A stretch of DNA of 64,000 bases, from assembly GCA_002007465.1 (NCBI GenBank), contig LNAC01000018.1, positions 7,492,913 through 7,556,912 of the forward strand, in the 5' to 3' direction. Source of the DNA: Ailurus styani. Lineage: Eukaryota > Chordata > Mammalia > Carnivora > Ailuridae. Positions 1 to 11,400 of the stretch are shown piece by piece (position 1 is the first letter of the stretch; each line of letters begins with the position of its first letter). The notes beneath the pieces were generated by a model, which saw nothing but the letters and a program-made list of their open reading frames with translations, did no database searches and was not told the DNA's origin. The translations under genes and the position numbers were made by a program.

Positions 1-2179
1 GGAGTGTACTTAGCATAGTGCCCCTCTCTCAAAATGCTAGCTGGTAATAGAGTGGTCTACATCTTAGGACCGCACAGCTATTCATTCACCAGTATGGAAG
101 CAGAATCCTCTAACCTCCCCATCAGGTGGCAGGATGAGACATGGGAGGAGGCACGGGTATCCAAAGTGTTTATTTCAGGGCTTCACAGATGGGCAAGTAA
201 GGGATAACACTACCCCCCGTCCATACCCCACTGAGAATGTTAAGTCACATGTCAGCTGAACACTCAGTCTCCCCCAACGGCCCCGTCTAGCTTGTTCTCT
301 CTCTGGGTTACGCTGCCCCTTGTTGCTGGCTTGAGGGCTCTGTTGAAACAGCTGCACAATGATACGCTTTATAAACTTCTGATTCTGAGAAACACCTGGC
401 CTACTTAAAGAAGGTATGAGTATTTAAACTGTAGGTGACTTTTGAAGCCTTATCCCAGCCCTGGGATCCATGGAATTGTGTGTCTGTGTGTTTCGGAGGC
501 AGAACAGGGAATATGTGTGTGTGAAAGCAATTTCAGGGCAGACCATTCATTTTGTTAACAGTTTCCAAATCCTTTATAACATTCTCCCACATCCCAGCAG
601 GGTGAGAGAAACTTTGTCAAAGTCAAAGCTAATTGCACATCAGAGGGAGAAGAGGCAATTTTCTTCTCTGGCTTTTGAACTCTGGAATTGACGCTGGGGA
701 GTCATCCTGTCCTGAAAATGTCAGCTGCAAGAAAATACAACAAAAAAGGCAGAATAAACTAGCAAGGAAATCTGCCAAACAGAACATTCTTAGAAAGCCT
801 CAAGGGTTAGCAAGCACTGATTTGCTTTAAAATAAAAAAGGAGTAATTTTGAAAAGGAAAAAAAAAAAAAAAACTTTCCACCCCTGCTAAAACAAAACAA
901 AACAAAAACAAAAACTCCTGCAAAAAGGCTTTCACCTCCAAGTGCATCAGAAGCAGGTAACTACAGGAAGCCCAGGCAGTGTGCAGGAGGGTGCTGGGTC
1001 TGGCTGCGGGGATCCGGTAGACACTTGCCCACACAACTGGCCAGGCAGCGCCAAGATAAACTGACCCAGTTCCCATTCATGAGAACTTGGTAAGCGACCA
1101 CCACCAGCCTCAAACCTTATTTTGGAAATCAGTCCCTTGATGCAATATAGAAACCAACTGTATAGTTTGTCTCCCCCAAAAAATTTTTCCCCAGGATTTA
1201 CTGACATAGATTATTTCTTGCTATCTTTCTTCTCCTAAAAGGAAGAAGTCAGCCCCTCACTACCCGCCGTTTGTGTGAGTGTTGAATATACACATATGCT
1301 TGTGCTTAGATAACCTACTCAGCTCTTCTGCCTTCAACAAACTTCTGAGGGAAATTTCAGGTTCTTCCAAAAAGCTGGGAGCTAGACTTGTGCCATTCCT
1401 CTTCAGAAGGGACAATGAATGAACACAATTTTGGAAGACATACAGCTCGACTGTGGTAAAGATTTCAGATCCCCCCAAAAAGATGGCATATATTCCTCAG
1501 TTCTTGGCTCATGCTTTTTTCTCTCCTTTTTTAGACAGTAACTGCAAATCTTTAGGATCTTTAGGACTATTTTCTTGGATATACTATTTTAACTTCATAT
1601 ATGCATAATACACTCCCTTCCAGAAACTACACTTTATTAAAAATTCTACAGGCAATTTTATAGTTCGCAACCATCAAACAAATTAGCTGTAACAAGTTAT
1701 AGTCTAGGCCCCTGACCCACTTTCCTTCCCCCCCCCGCCACCTGCATCACTTTTGCTTTCTGGCCTGAGCCTAGCAGCTGGTGTACCCTCCATCGGTCAG
1801 CCTATAGAGAGGAATACTGGAGTCCTTGATTTCCAATTCTTCATCTTGCAGAGAGGCAGAACTTCCAAGGTTAAGCTTATTTAATATGCTATCATCATCT
1901 CTTGCTAATGATTTAAATTGAAAAGGCACAGGAAGCAAATTCCCTCAGTGTCTCACTTAATGAGCCTCTAGGGAAGCCGCTTAAAATTAAGGGTGTGAGC
2001 AGTAACAGAAAAACCAACCGGGCCCAGGCCAAGACCTCCTTCACTCGGTTCCTGGTAATATTTAGGAGATATTTACAAATGCAAGTGAGAAATACTTCCC
2101 CCCACCCAAGGGTACTAGGCCAGCCAACTCAAGTGTTCGCAGTGATGTCTTCTGTTTATAGAAAAAGCAAAGTCAGGAG
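1..2179. other. unassigned single-copy-looking DNA
   Basis: I recognise no exon, RNA gene or transposable element here. The only low-complexity sequence is a poly-A run followed by an (AAAAC)n-like tract at about 859-914. Open frames are short and without recognisable motifs. The block is free of carnivore SINEs. Confidence 0.5.
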
Positions 2180-2405
2180 CAGGGGGTTTAACAGCTGTGG
2201 TCAACAGTGACGGCTCTGGAGCCTGCAGGCTGTGCTGCCACTGACCTTGGCCAAGTTGCTTCACCATTTAATGCCTCCGTTTATCTGTAAGATGGGAATA
2301 AGAGGAGAAACTACCTCTGAAAAAATCTTTATGAGGCTTAAGTAATACTTCTAACCCCACTTAGAACTTTGCGTGGCACAGGTGCTCAATAAACCTCGAC
2401 TAACA
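2180..2405 (+). repeat. MIR SINE fragment
   Basis: The segment follows the MIR consensus in order: a GGCTCTGGAGCC-like 5' part, the core CTTGGCCAAGTTGCTTCACC, a TCTGTAAGATGGGAATAA motif, and the 3' end with GTGCTCAATAAACC. It is an ancient tRNA-derived SINE shared across mammals and is diverged as expected. The family call rests on remembered consensus wording. Confidence 0.75.
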
Positions 2406-2439
2406 TGTATTCTTTCATCATTCTATTTCTACCCCACAC

Positions 2440-2690
2440 TAAGAAGGCAACACTCCCAGAAGCTCTCTACTGTGCACCATACTTCTGCATGCATTATCCC
2501 AATGGGTCCTCAAAACACTCTCATGAGGCAGACAGGAATGTAAGAATGTTGTTTAAGAACCTGAGGCTCAGAAAAGTTTCAGCTCTTACCCAGTATCGTA
2601 TGCTAGCTAGTGACCGGAAATCTGAACCCAATTCTATTCCTCTTCAAAAAGCCATGCTCCTCCTACCTCCCTAAGCCCTATATGCCTTCT
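2440..2690 (-). repeat. MIR SINE fragment, antisense
   Basis: This reads as the reverse complement of MIR. It has GCATTATCCCAATGGGTCCT, then CTCATGAGGCAGACAG, AACCTGAGGCTCAGAAAAG, a degraded cacacagctagtaagt stretch and a TCTGAACCCAATTC remnant. It lies 35 bp beyond a sense MIR, so the two are convergent. Confidence 0.7.
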
Positions 2691-2714
2691 TGCCTTAGAT
2701 ACAAGCAACTCAAA

Positions 2715-2875
2715 AGGAGGACATTTAATGAGTATTCACTATGTGCTAGGCCAAGGTTAAGTGCCCTGGGTACAGCTCTCACTCACAGCAACCTCATGGA
2801 GAGGGAAAACCATCACTCCTGTTTTCCAGATGAGGCTGGAAACAGAGGCTTCAGTAGTTCAAGGTCAAGTACTAT
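2715..2875 (-). repeat. second antisense MIR fragment
   Basis: The segment opens with ATGAGTATTCACTATGTGCT and continues through ACAGCAACCTCATGG to a TTTTCCAGATGAGGCTGGAA motif, matching MIR in reverse complement. It is the third MIR within 700 bp. Confidence 0.7.
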
Positions 2876-4547
2876 GTGGGGGGAAAATGAAGTACGTACA
2901 TACAAGACCCAGGAGAAGACTATGGAGTCTCTCATAAAGGTTCCAGCAACAAGAAGAAAAAAGGAGGATGTATTTGCTCAACAAGTCCAGTCAACCTTTT
3001 CACCATCAAATCAGTACGTCCCAAAGAAGAGTTAACGTGGTTTTCACAGTAGGTAATTTGCTAAGACAGGAAGCTTCTACCTTTCTCATAATAATGCTAG
3101 CAATAGGTTTGCGTTTTTAACCAAATTAAATATAAGTACACTCTCCCAACAACCTCCAGAGAAAAGTTATTTTTGAGAAAAAGTAAATAGGCACAAAATT
3201 AAAATGTTGGAATGGGAAATGATTAGTCAGATTCATTACAAAACAGCAAAATCACCACCTCATTTTTCTCCAGGGCCCTCCAGAAGTGGGGAAGGGTGAA
3301 CAACCACAACCCCTAACAAACTGACAAAAGAAAACAAGAGCATTTTTGCTTGTGGTATCTTTGTTTCTGTACGGATTCAACAGTCATTTTTCAAATAAAA
3401 ACATGAAACTGCCCATTTTATTCCAAATAGAATACTTCAAACTTTACAGTGATTTCCCACTGAGAGCAGTTTAGGGTGTTCGAAAAGACAAAACAAAAAT
3501 GGACAAATGGAGAAGGCTGAGCCTTCAGAGCAGTAAAGCTAGACGACAAACCAGAAGAGGTAAGGCACAGACACAGCAACGGGGGTGGGGAGACAGTGAA
3601 CTGGGGCGGTGGGGGGGAGACACTGAGCACACAGAACAGGAGGAGGAGGGAGTTCATTATACTCCAAGTTAGTAACGTAAGTTCAAATGCCCTTGGCTGC
3701 AGAAACGTCCACCTCCACCCTCCACCACGATCTCACTAGCTCAGTCGCTGGCCTTCACCGATCTCTGGTGAAACAGTACCAGTGAGAAGCTGCCCACATG
3801 GTGAATGGGAAGGGTGATTTCCACACCATCGTCCAAGCTCCAGCATCCCAGAGCAATACCACATCACATGAAACCCACAGTCTCCCTCCTCTCTATTCCA
3901 CACCTTTGCAATAAAACTCAGAACCAAGTTTCTGAAAATACAATTCTTCCTCCTTGTCATATAATTGCTTACCGTACCTCCTATCTACAATTCCACATAA
4001 AAAGTTCAAAAGCTTTCTGCTATCAAAAGGATGCTAGGCACAGCTAGTCAGAATGACTGCTTCGTGTAAGGCAAATGAGCAGTAATAGGCTGGATCACGT
4101 GCCTGCCGGAAGTTCCGTCCAATTAGCCAGGCAGGCAGGGACTGATGGCATCGACGACAGAAGGACACACGGCCTTCAGTCAGGGGAAGTAGTCAGAGGC
4201 AGGAGGAGAAAGCCAGACTGTAGCAGCTGTCTACAAGCAAGCATGCACCCAAAGCCATAGGTCATCAACAACTCTGTCTGAACATCTTCCCTCATTTGAC
4301 AGGCCAATTTTATCTTACTGGTAGTCAAAGCCCATCCCAAGTGAAGTTCAGAATTCTTCAGTTAGAGCAGCTCAGCTCCTAACTAGATGTTCAAGTAATG
4401 TGAGGAGGACTCAAATAAACGTACAACTCATGGGGAAACACTGAGGACATAAACCCAAGAGGGCAGGCTGCTGTGTGTCATTTGTCCGGAGGAGAGAACG
4501 GAAAAATCACACATTATTCCGAACCCAATTTAAAAGTTCTCATTTCA
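2876..4547. other. unassigned intergenic or intronic DNA
   Basis: No exon or repeat family is recognised. G-rich strings occur at about 3580-3620. The short open frames have no start context or recognisable motifs. Confidence 0.4.
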
Positions 4548-4969
4548 TTACAGATGGCAAACGGACCCATGAAAAGATGCTCAACATCACTCATCGTCTG
4601 GGAAATACAAATCAAAACTACAATAAGATATCACCTCACACCTGTCAGAGTGGTTAAAATCAAAAACACAAGAAACAACAGGTGTTGGCCAGGATGTGGA
4701 GAAAAAGAAACCCTCGTGCACTGTTAGTGGGAATGCAAACTTGTGCAGCCACTATGGAAACACTATGGAGCTTCCTTAAAAAATTAAAAATGGAACTACC
4801 CTATGATCTAGTAATCGCACTACTGGGTATTTACCCAAAGAATATACAAACACTAATTCAAAGGGATACATGCATCCCTATGTTTATTGCCGCATTATTT
4901 ATAATAGCCACGATATGGAAATAGCCCAACTGTCCATCAACAGAAGAATGTATAAAGATGAAGTGTGGT

Positions 4970-5026
<57 letters not shown>

Positions 5027-5383
5027 AATATTACTCAGCCACAGAAAAGCAATCCTGCCATTTGCAAAGACATGGATGGAGCTAGAGAGTATGATACTAA
5101 GTGAAATGAGTCAGAGAAAGACAAATACCATATCATTTCATTCATATGTGGAATTCAAGAAACAAATGAGCAAAGGAAAATGAAGGAGAGAGAGACAAAT
5201 CTAGAACAGACTAACTCCAGAGAACTGGTAGAGTATGAGTGAAACAGGTGAAGGGGATTGAGAGTACACTTACCACAGTGAACACTGAGTAATGTGTAGA
5301 ATTGTTGAATCACTGTATTGGACACCTGAAACTATCATATCATATGTTAACCGTACGGTTAAAGTTTAAAAAAAAAAAAAAGA
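4548..5383 (+). mobile_element. 5'-truncated LINE-1, ORF2 C-terminus and 3' UTR
   Basis: The sequence begins in the ORF2 C-terminal region (ACAGATGGCAAACGG, then the CACCTCACACCTGTCAGA region). It contains the conserved CTACTGGGTATTTACCCAAAG and TATTACTCAGCCACAGAAAA blocks, runs into a 3' UTR and ends in a 13-15 base poly-A at about 5370-5383. ORF2 is broken by stops and frameshifts, so this is a dead copy. A (CA)n tract interrupts it at 4972-5024. It is older than the L1 at 58.1 kb. Confidence 0.9.
4972..5024. repeat. (CA)n microsatellite inside the L1
   Basis: About 26 uninterrupted CA units lie between L1 segments that flank a short TATACACA-like stretch in related copies. The microsatellite most likely expanded from that L1-encoded seed. 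Confidence 0.95.
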
Positions 5384-5544
5384 TTTCTCAGCAAGACAAT
5401 ACACAATGAAAGCTCTCATTTAGCAAAACCAATAATTATGAGCCCATCAAGCCCTCTTTTTTTTTTTAAGCCCTCTTTCAATACTCCCTTACCTTCAGTC
5501 AGTCAGTAATAAAAGACAAGGTGCAACTGCAACAGAATAAAACA

Positions 5545-5650
5545 CGGTTTTCCTTGGGCAAGTCACTTCACCTGTCTAAACCTGTGTCTCCATCTGCAAA
5601 AAGAGCTAGTTGGACTAGATAACCCGCAAGGCACAGTCAAATTCTCCTGT
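5545..5650 (+). repeat. MIR3-like SINE fragment
   Basis: The diagnostic run is CCTTGGGCAAGTCACTTCAC, followed by CATCTGCAAAAAGAGCTAG, TTGGACTAGATAACC and a CAAGGCAC remnant. This order fits the MIR3 class, which ends in a ggactagatgatc-type tail. Confidence 0.65.
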
Positions 5651-7749
5651 CTTCAGTGTGGGGATTCTCCTACACAACTGTTGGCGACCTCTGGGCCCCA
5701 GTCCCGTCATGACAGAGCTCCCTTCTCCCACTCGGGACCTAGCTGGAAACCCAGCATGGGTTTCAGTCAGGCCCTGCGTCAGGCCCTGCGTGGGAGGGAC
5801 CCAGGCTGGTATGAGGCAAAACCAACACACATGAAGAAAAGGCAAAGAGCGTCAGTGGGAGGAACACAGCTAAGTTCTGCTGGATCTGCTTCCATTTTAC
5901 CATCTCTCCCCTGCCAAAAGAATTCATAGGAGTCTGAGAGAAGAACACAAACACATACACAAGGCAGTTAAAATTAAGGTAAAAGTAAAAAGCAGAAACC
6001 GTATGGCTGTTTTCTCTGTAATATGGATCATTTTGTCACTGGGAGCATGTCTACACAGATAAGCCTATGGGTAACAGCTACACAATGAACAATCTTGCAA
6101 ACCTCTAAGCATCCTTTTCTTCAGTGAAATTACTTACAGAAAGTTACCAGACAAATAGTCCTCTCTCAAAGAAAAGGGGAACACCAGCAAACAAGACCAC
6201 AGATCACTGGAGCTCTTTAGCATAGCCAAAATCTGGCACCTACAACAATCCCCAAAGAACCTCACAGTCTATTCACACAACGGGTTATCCTCCTACAGCA
6301 AAGATGAACAAACTTTTGATACTAACAAAGACATAGACAAATCTCACAGACAATGCTGAAGTTCGTAATAGCTAAATAATGCAATCCATTTCCTTCTGGC
6401 AGGGATTAAAATTATATTGGGAAGGGAAGAGGGATGGCTGGGGCCAGCTATCTACCATTCTGATTTAAGTAGAAGATCACAAAACTCAGAGAAGAACCAA
6501 TGATAAAATATTAGCGTTAGGATGGGTCTCAGGCCTTGAGTTCAGCTTCATTTGACAGATGAGGCAACAGGTTGGGGGGTGGGGAGTTCGAAATCACAGG
6601 TGCTCTTGCAAACCTGCTTCTTCCTGGAAAACATTCCAACCTTACCTGTCTGCTCTCCCTGGTTTAAGTGAGGTATTTAAAAAAAAAAAAATACATGTTG
6701 CTGATCCACTTCCTTTAGGCAAAGTTTGTGCCTCCCCAGTTTGGTAATTCTGTACCCCAACAGGATAAAGACAGCAACTGCCTTAACTCTTCTCAGTAGC
6801 AATGAAAGTTACTTAGTGACCATATCTGTCGAATACTCACTCTAAGGGCTGCTGAGAGATTAAATGCAACTTACCCCTCTCCAAGCCTTTAACACTTTAA
6901 TTATAATCACAACCTGACGCAAAATTTCCCTGATTTGAAATAACCGGTACAGTGTCGGTCTTCTTCCTTCGGTTAAATGCAGATGCCCAGGAACAGCTAA
7001 AATCTCTTCAAGGATACCTAAAGGTCAGACTGCATTTACAGGCTAAAGACTACCCAGAATTCATTACCACTCCTAAAGAACTTCACCTAACACAAATTAT
7101 CAAAGACCTTCGAGGAAAAAGAAATATGCCCCATTAAAACTTTATTCCCAACTTATCGTACATACTTCCCAAGGGAGACCACTGGGGAGCTTTCTCGAAG
7201 GCATCACACATTTGACCTTTTTAACAGAATTATGTTTCATTGACACAATGGATGAAGTTGTTGTTGTTTTTCTATAACACTACTGACATAATGGAATGGG
7301 TCAAAACCTCATTCATAGTCTACTCAAAAGTTTTGCTCTCAAAAAGAGCCTCTGGGAAATGCATTACTGAAAAGAACCCAGAAAAAGTTGGAGCCCTGTG
7401 CAGATTATGTTAATTGCCTTCAAGAGCTTTGCAAAAGGATAAAGAGAGGCAAGTCATTGTGTGTGCTGTGCATAGGCTGAATAAGAAAGTGGAAAGGTAG
7501 GTTCTCCAAATCAAAGGCAAACTGAAATCAGAATTTCTGCCCTCTCTCTAAAAAGGGGTTGTCCTTCTCTCTTTTGCTTCAATTGTTGGGGGAGTTAACC
7601 TGTAAGAGATCTGGAACATTCTCTGCTCCTAGTAAAGACAAACATCAGGAAAAGAGCCAGTCACAGCTCCAACATGCTGGGTACAGGCTTCTATGCCACT
7701 TTACTCTGTAGCTGCAAAATACCATCCAGGCTCTAGGAGGATTTGCTCT
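5651..7749. other. unassigned DNA
   Basis: No exon or named repeat is supported. A perfect 12-bp tandem duplication lies at 5767-5790, and a short poly-A occurs at about 6678-6690. A 61-codon frame at 6952-7137 has no recognisable homology. Confidence 0.4.
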
Positions 7750-7825
7750 TCGGTATTTACTGAGCACCAATTCACACAGAGCTTCTTCCAGGCCCTATTT
7801 GGATTAGATACAAAGCAAAGAACTG
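7750..7825 (-). repeat. L2 3'-end fragment, antisense
   Basis: The string GGTATTTACTGAGCACCAAT, followed by CAGGCCCTATTTGG and GATACAAAGCAAAGAAC, matches the L2 3' end in reverse complement. Confidence 0.5.
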
Positions 7826-8037
7826 CCATTTATCACATGCTTCCCATGTCACCAGCCCTCCATCAGACCCCTTATGTGTCTTTTACACCACGCTTTCATG
7901 CATAAGATAACCCCACAAGAAAAGAGTGATGGGCCACTTGAGTGCTCACGGACTTGCCCAACGGCACCGAGCTCAGGATCAAGAGAAGTAAACCCAGGTC
8001 TACATGGTTCCCAGGTGCACTCTCTACAATGCCCCCC
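7826..8037 (-). repeat. MIR fragment, antisense
   Basis: The segment carries GACTTGCCCAACGGCACCGA, GTAAACCCAGGTCTACATGG and a terminal CACTCTCTACAATGCC, the reverse complement of the MIR 5' half. The distal half is badly decayed. Confidence 0.55.
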
Positions 8038-8462
8038 TTGCCCCCGCCAACCCTGCCCAAGATGAAGAAAATCCACCACTTGGAACAGAACCAAGAGCTC
8101 TATGACAAAGCCAAAGGACACCAGCACTGCGGGGAGACAACATGTCACAAAAGCTCAGACAAGGAAGATACAACCTCCCAAGACGCTCTGCAAAGGAAGA
8201 CTCACTGGGGTTTGGGGAACGAGGTACACACCTATGCCTACTAACAGGTGGACAAGCACAGCAAGCAAAGTGAAAATCTAGCAAAGGCACAAAAGCTTAA
8301 GGAGTAGAAGAGAAAGGTACTTTGGTTAGACTACACAGGGGGTGGTACAGGGAGAGGAGGCAGGAATAGGAAATCTCTAGGTCATCCTTGTGGACAAGAA
8401 CTCTGGTGGCCAACTGAATTTCTATGTTATCCCTTTAGGCATAAAGAGTCTTAGAGACCATC

Positions 8463-8837
8463 TTAGCCCATTAGAGCTGCTCTAATACCATAGATTGAGT
8501 GGCATATAAACCAACAGAAATTTGACTCTCAATTCTGGAGGCTGGTAGTCCAAGACCAAAGTACCAGCAAGGCTTGGTGTCTGATGAGGTTATGCTTCCA
8601 GATTCAAAGATGGCTGTCCGTCCTGCTGTGTCCTCACATGGCAGAAGGGGTGAGGGAGTTTTCTCAGGCCTCCTTTACAAGGCACTAATCCCATTCCTGA
8701 GGGCTTCACCCTCATGACCTACCACCTCCCTAAGACCCTACCTCTTAATACCATCACATTGGGGTTAGGATTTCGACATAGGAAGGTTGGGTTGCAGGGG
8801 TGGCAGGGAGGAGCATAAACATTCAGACCGTAACAGA
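8463..8837 (-). mobile_element. solo LTR of MaLR class (MST/MLT1-like)
   Basis: The reverse complement of an MST-type LTR is followed nearly end to end. It starts TTAGCCCATTAGAGCTGCTC and passes CAATTCTGGAGGCTGGTAGT, TGTGTCCTCACATGGCAGAA and TCACCCTCATGACCTACCAC. It then has ACCATCACATTGGGGTTAGG and ends near ATTCAGACCGTAACAG. No internal retroviral genes adjoin it, so it is a solo LTR of the non-infectious ERVL-MaLR group. The exact subfamily is not certain. Confidence 0.85.
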
Positions 8838-11164
8838 AGGCCTTGAAATGAGGGCTGCAAGAGGAAGATTTAAGAGAGACAGAGTGTTCAATTTTGCAGG
8901 CCAGATACATGGGAAACACATGTTTTTACCAATCCATATAGAAGAGAAGAGCAATGCAGGTCTTTAGATGTTCACGGAGTGCCTTTTCTCTTAACACCCT
9001 GACTCCAAACCTGGTGTGCAGTACAGAGGATTTTGGTAGCATGGGGTCTCCTTCTGAGAAACTTCGCCACTGTGGATGCATCACACATAAACAATGACCT
9101 CCTGGTTTTTAATTTACCTTCATGTAAGGGAACCCAAGAATTATCAATCGTTGCCTCTATATCTACCAAGCCAACAGAATTACAGAACTTCAAAAGTCAA
9201 CCATTAGAAGAAAAATATAAATTCTGAAAGGCAAAGTCACGTCTCTGAGCAATTACCATCTATATTTTAAGTATACCAATAAAACATCTTGACTGGGAAG
9301 ACAGAGTGATTTAGTCACAAAAAGCCTCTACGGCCATCTACATTTCTATGACACTTATGAGGTTCTTCTAGAAAAAGTTACCATGCTACTTAGGATCAAT
9401 AGGTCATTGAATATAAGGAAAATGTTAAACAGAGAAAACGATTTTTTTTCCCCAACCAAAAGACATTTCTGAACCAAGACAGGCCCAGAAATGATCCACT
9501 CAAAGAGGCAGAACAAACTCAGCCAGACAGCCCTATAAATTCCTTCAGTGAAATCTAGCTGTTTCACCATTGAAAGACTAAGACTGATCACAGCCATGAC
9601 AGACCCAAACCATGCAGAGACATGGAGGAGTGTTATGGGTGTGAAGCAGCAAATATGTACAAGTCATCCCAACAGTACTAACTTCCTACTTCTCGGTCTC
9701 TAGTTCTGACCCAGGACAAGAGCTTGGTAGTCAACAAAAAGTATTCCTTGACCTGTTGGTCAAGACCAGACACTGAAACCGAGGGCACCACAAAGAGAAA
9801 GGTCAGTCAGAGCTCCTCACAGATACTGCAAAACCAACCAGGCTCACTGCTACTTTAAGATGGTAGCTTCTCAGAAAGACATCCCAAAAGACCATCTAAA
9901 GATCTATTTTTTGTTTTCACTAAAGAAATCTAGGAAAATCGGATTGCTTATTCCCCACTAGCTCAGAAGACCAGTTTGAAGACAAATAGCCTCATCCTGA
10001 GCTAGATAACTTAATCTCTAGAAACTCCATAATGGTCAATCAATGAAATTGGTGTTAATCCTTAATGTTCAGGGATAAACTCCAGGAAGTATGGCTACAT
10101 CATTCCACAAAATCTCCTGCCAGTGGCACACATGACTCTGCTTCTCAGGTAGGGGATATGTCTGCAGGGGTACACAGGGGTGTCCCACAAAGAGGGAGCT
10201 GCAGGATGAATGTGACATCTTTTCCGGGCAAGTCAATCCTCTTCAAGTGTTTGGGAATAAAAATACCATTTTTACATTAAAACAGAATGCACTTTGGGAT
10301 GGAATGTGAAATCCAAATATTAGTAAGAAAAAAACAATTCCAAGAAATTTTCACAAGCCTCCAATACACAATTTGGAGCCAAGCCCAACTGTGGGGCTGG
10401 GTGGGGTGCTGGGTCTTTTGTGACAAAATACAGGGTTTCCTACACTCTCATCAGCCCTTAACTCAGAAACATTCCTCGACATAAACAACAGAGCAACAGA
10501 TTCCTCAAGTGCCCGTATTTGTACCATGTTTGTGTATCACTGATGCCAAGTGCTGCCAGTAGCTGCTTCATCATGTGATCCAGACACCACAAGCCCAGGG
10601 AGAGGGTCAATGGCTGGAGGTCACTCTTAAGTGCACAAAGAAGGAAAAGCTCCACACTAAGCAGGAAAGACAGCGCAAATTAAGATTTCCACTAATATCG
10701 CAGGAGGGAAGACACCGTCCAAGTGCTTTAAAATTGTAAATACAATGTATCTGGTGCCAAGAAGCCCAGAGATAATCTGTGCCCTTGCACTTTTACCCCT
10801 TAACTTTCCTGGACTTAGGCAGAGCACATGGTGTCACTTTAGATCATGCACTTGGATTCTCTAGATATGGTCTTCTTTTATGTCCAGAATATGCATCTTA
10901 TTAACTCTCTGAGTTGTTCAAGGGCCTAGAGTCATCCAGTGGGGGAGAGATAGGATGTTTCTTGGTGACCGGGTACATGGTCTACCTTAGATCAGCAAGC
11001 TGCAAGCCACCTTACCATAGCATCGGCCTGGGAAGAGCAAAACATCACTAGGCACGGATAAAGGAGAAAAACGAACAGAGGTTCTATGTGGAACCCCAAA
11101 TTACAACAAGGACAATTGACAACTTAAGTGAAATGTGAAGTCCTGGGCCCAGTTCAAAGCAGTA
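8838..11164. other. unassigned DNA
   Basis: I see no exon, RNA gene or transposon. Overlapping short frames at about 8972-9230 on both strands have no recognisable motifs. The composition is moderately AT-rich. Confidence 0.4.
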
Positions 11165-11400
11165 GTGTCTTACTATGTGTCAGGCAAGGTCCATGACCCA
11201 TATGTCACCATCATCTACCCCTTTCTAGATCACCTCATTAACTTAATTATCCCAACTCTTGCCTAAGGAAAGCATCAATATCCATTTTACAGCTTAAGCA
11301 ACTGAACCTGAAAGAGATTAACCAATTTGCCCAAAGACACAAAGCCACGAAGCAGCCCCCAAGTCTGACTAACCCTGAAGCTGTGTGCCCCACCCTCTGG
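11165..11400 (-). repeat. MIR fragment, antisense
   Basis: The motifs in order are CTTACTATGTGTCAGGCAAG, ACCTCATTAACTTAATTATC, ATCCATTTTACAGCTTAAGC and ATTTGCCCAAAGACACAAAG, then a decayed 5' end. This is the reverse complement of MIR. Confidence 0.75.

Noticed and set aside
4965..5183. Threonine-histidine repeat proteins around 4965-5183 and similar valine-cysteine repeats at 28.7, 42.9 and 44.2 kb
   Set aside because: They are translations of CA/GT microsatellites.
5767..5790. 12-bp tandem duplication TCAGGCCCTGCG
   Set aside because: Real but short, with no motif of note; likely replication slippage.
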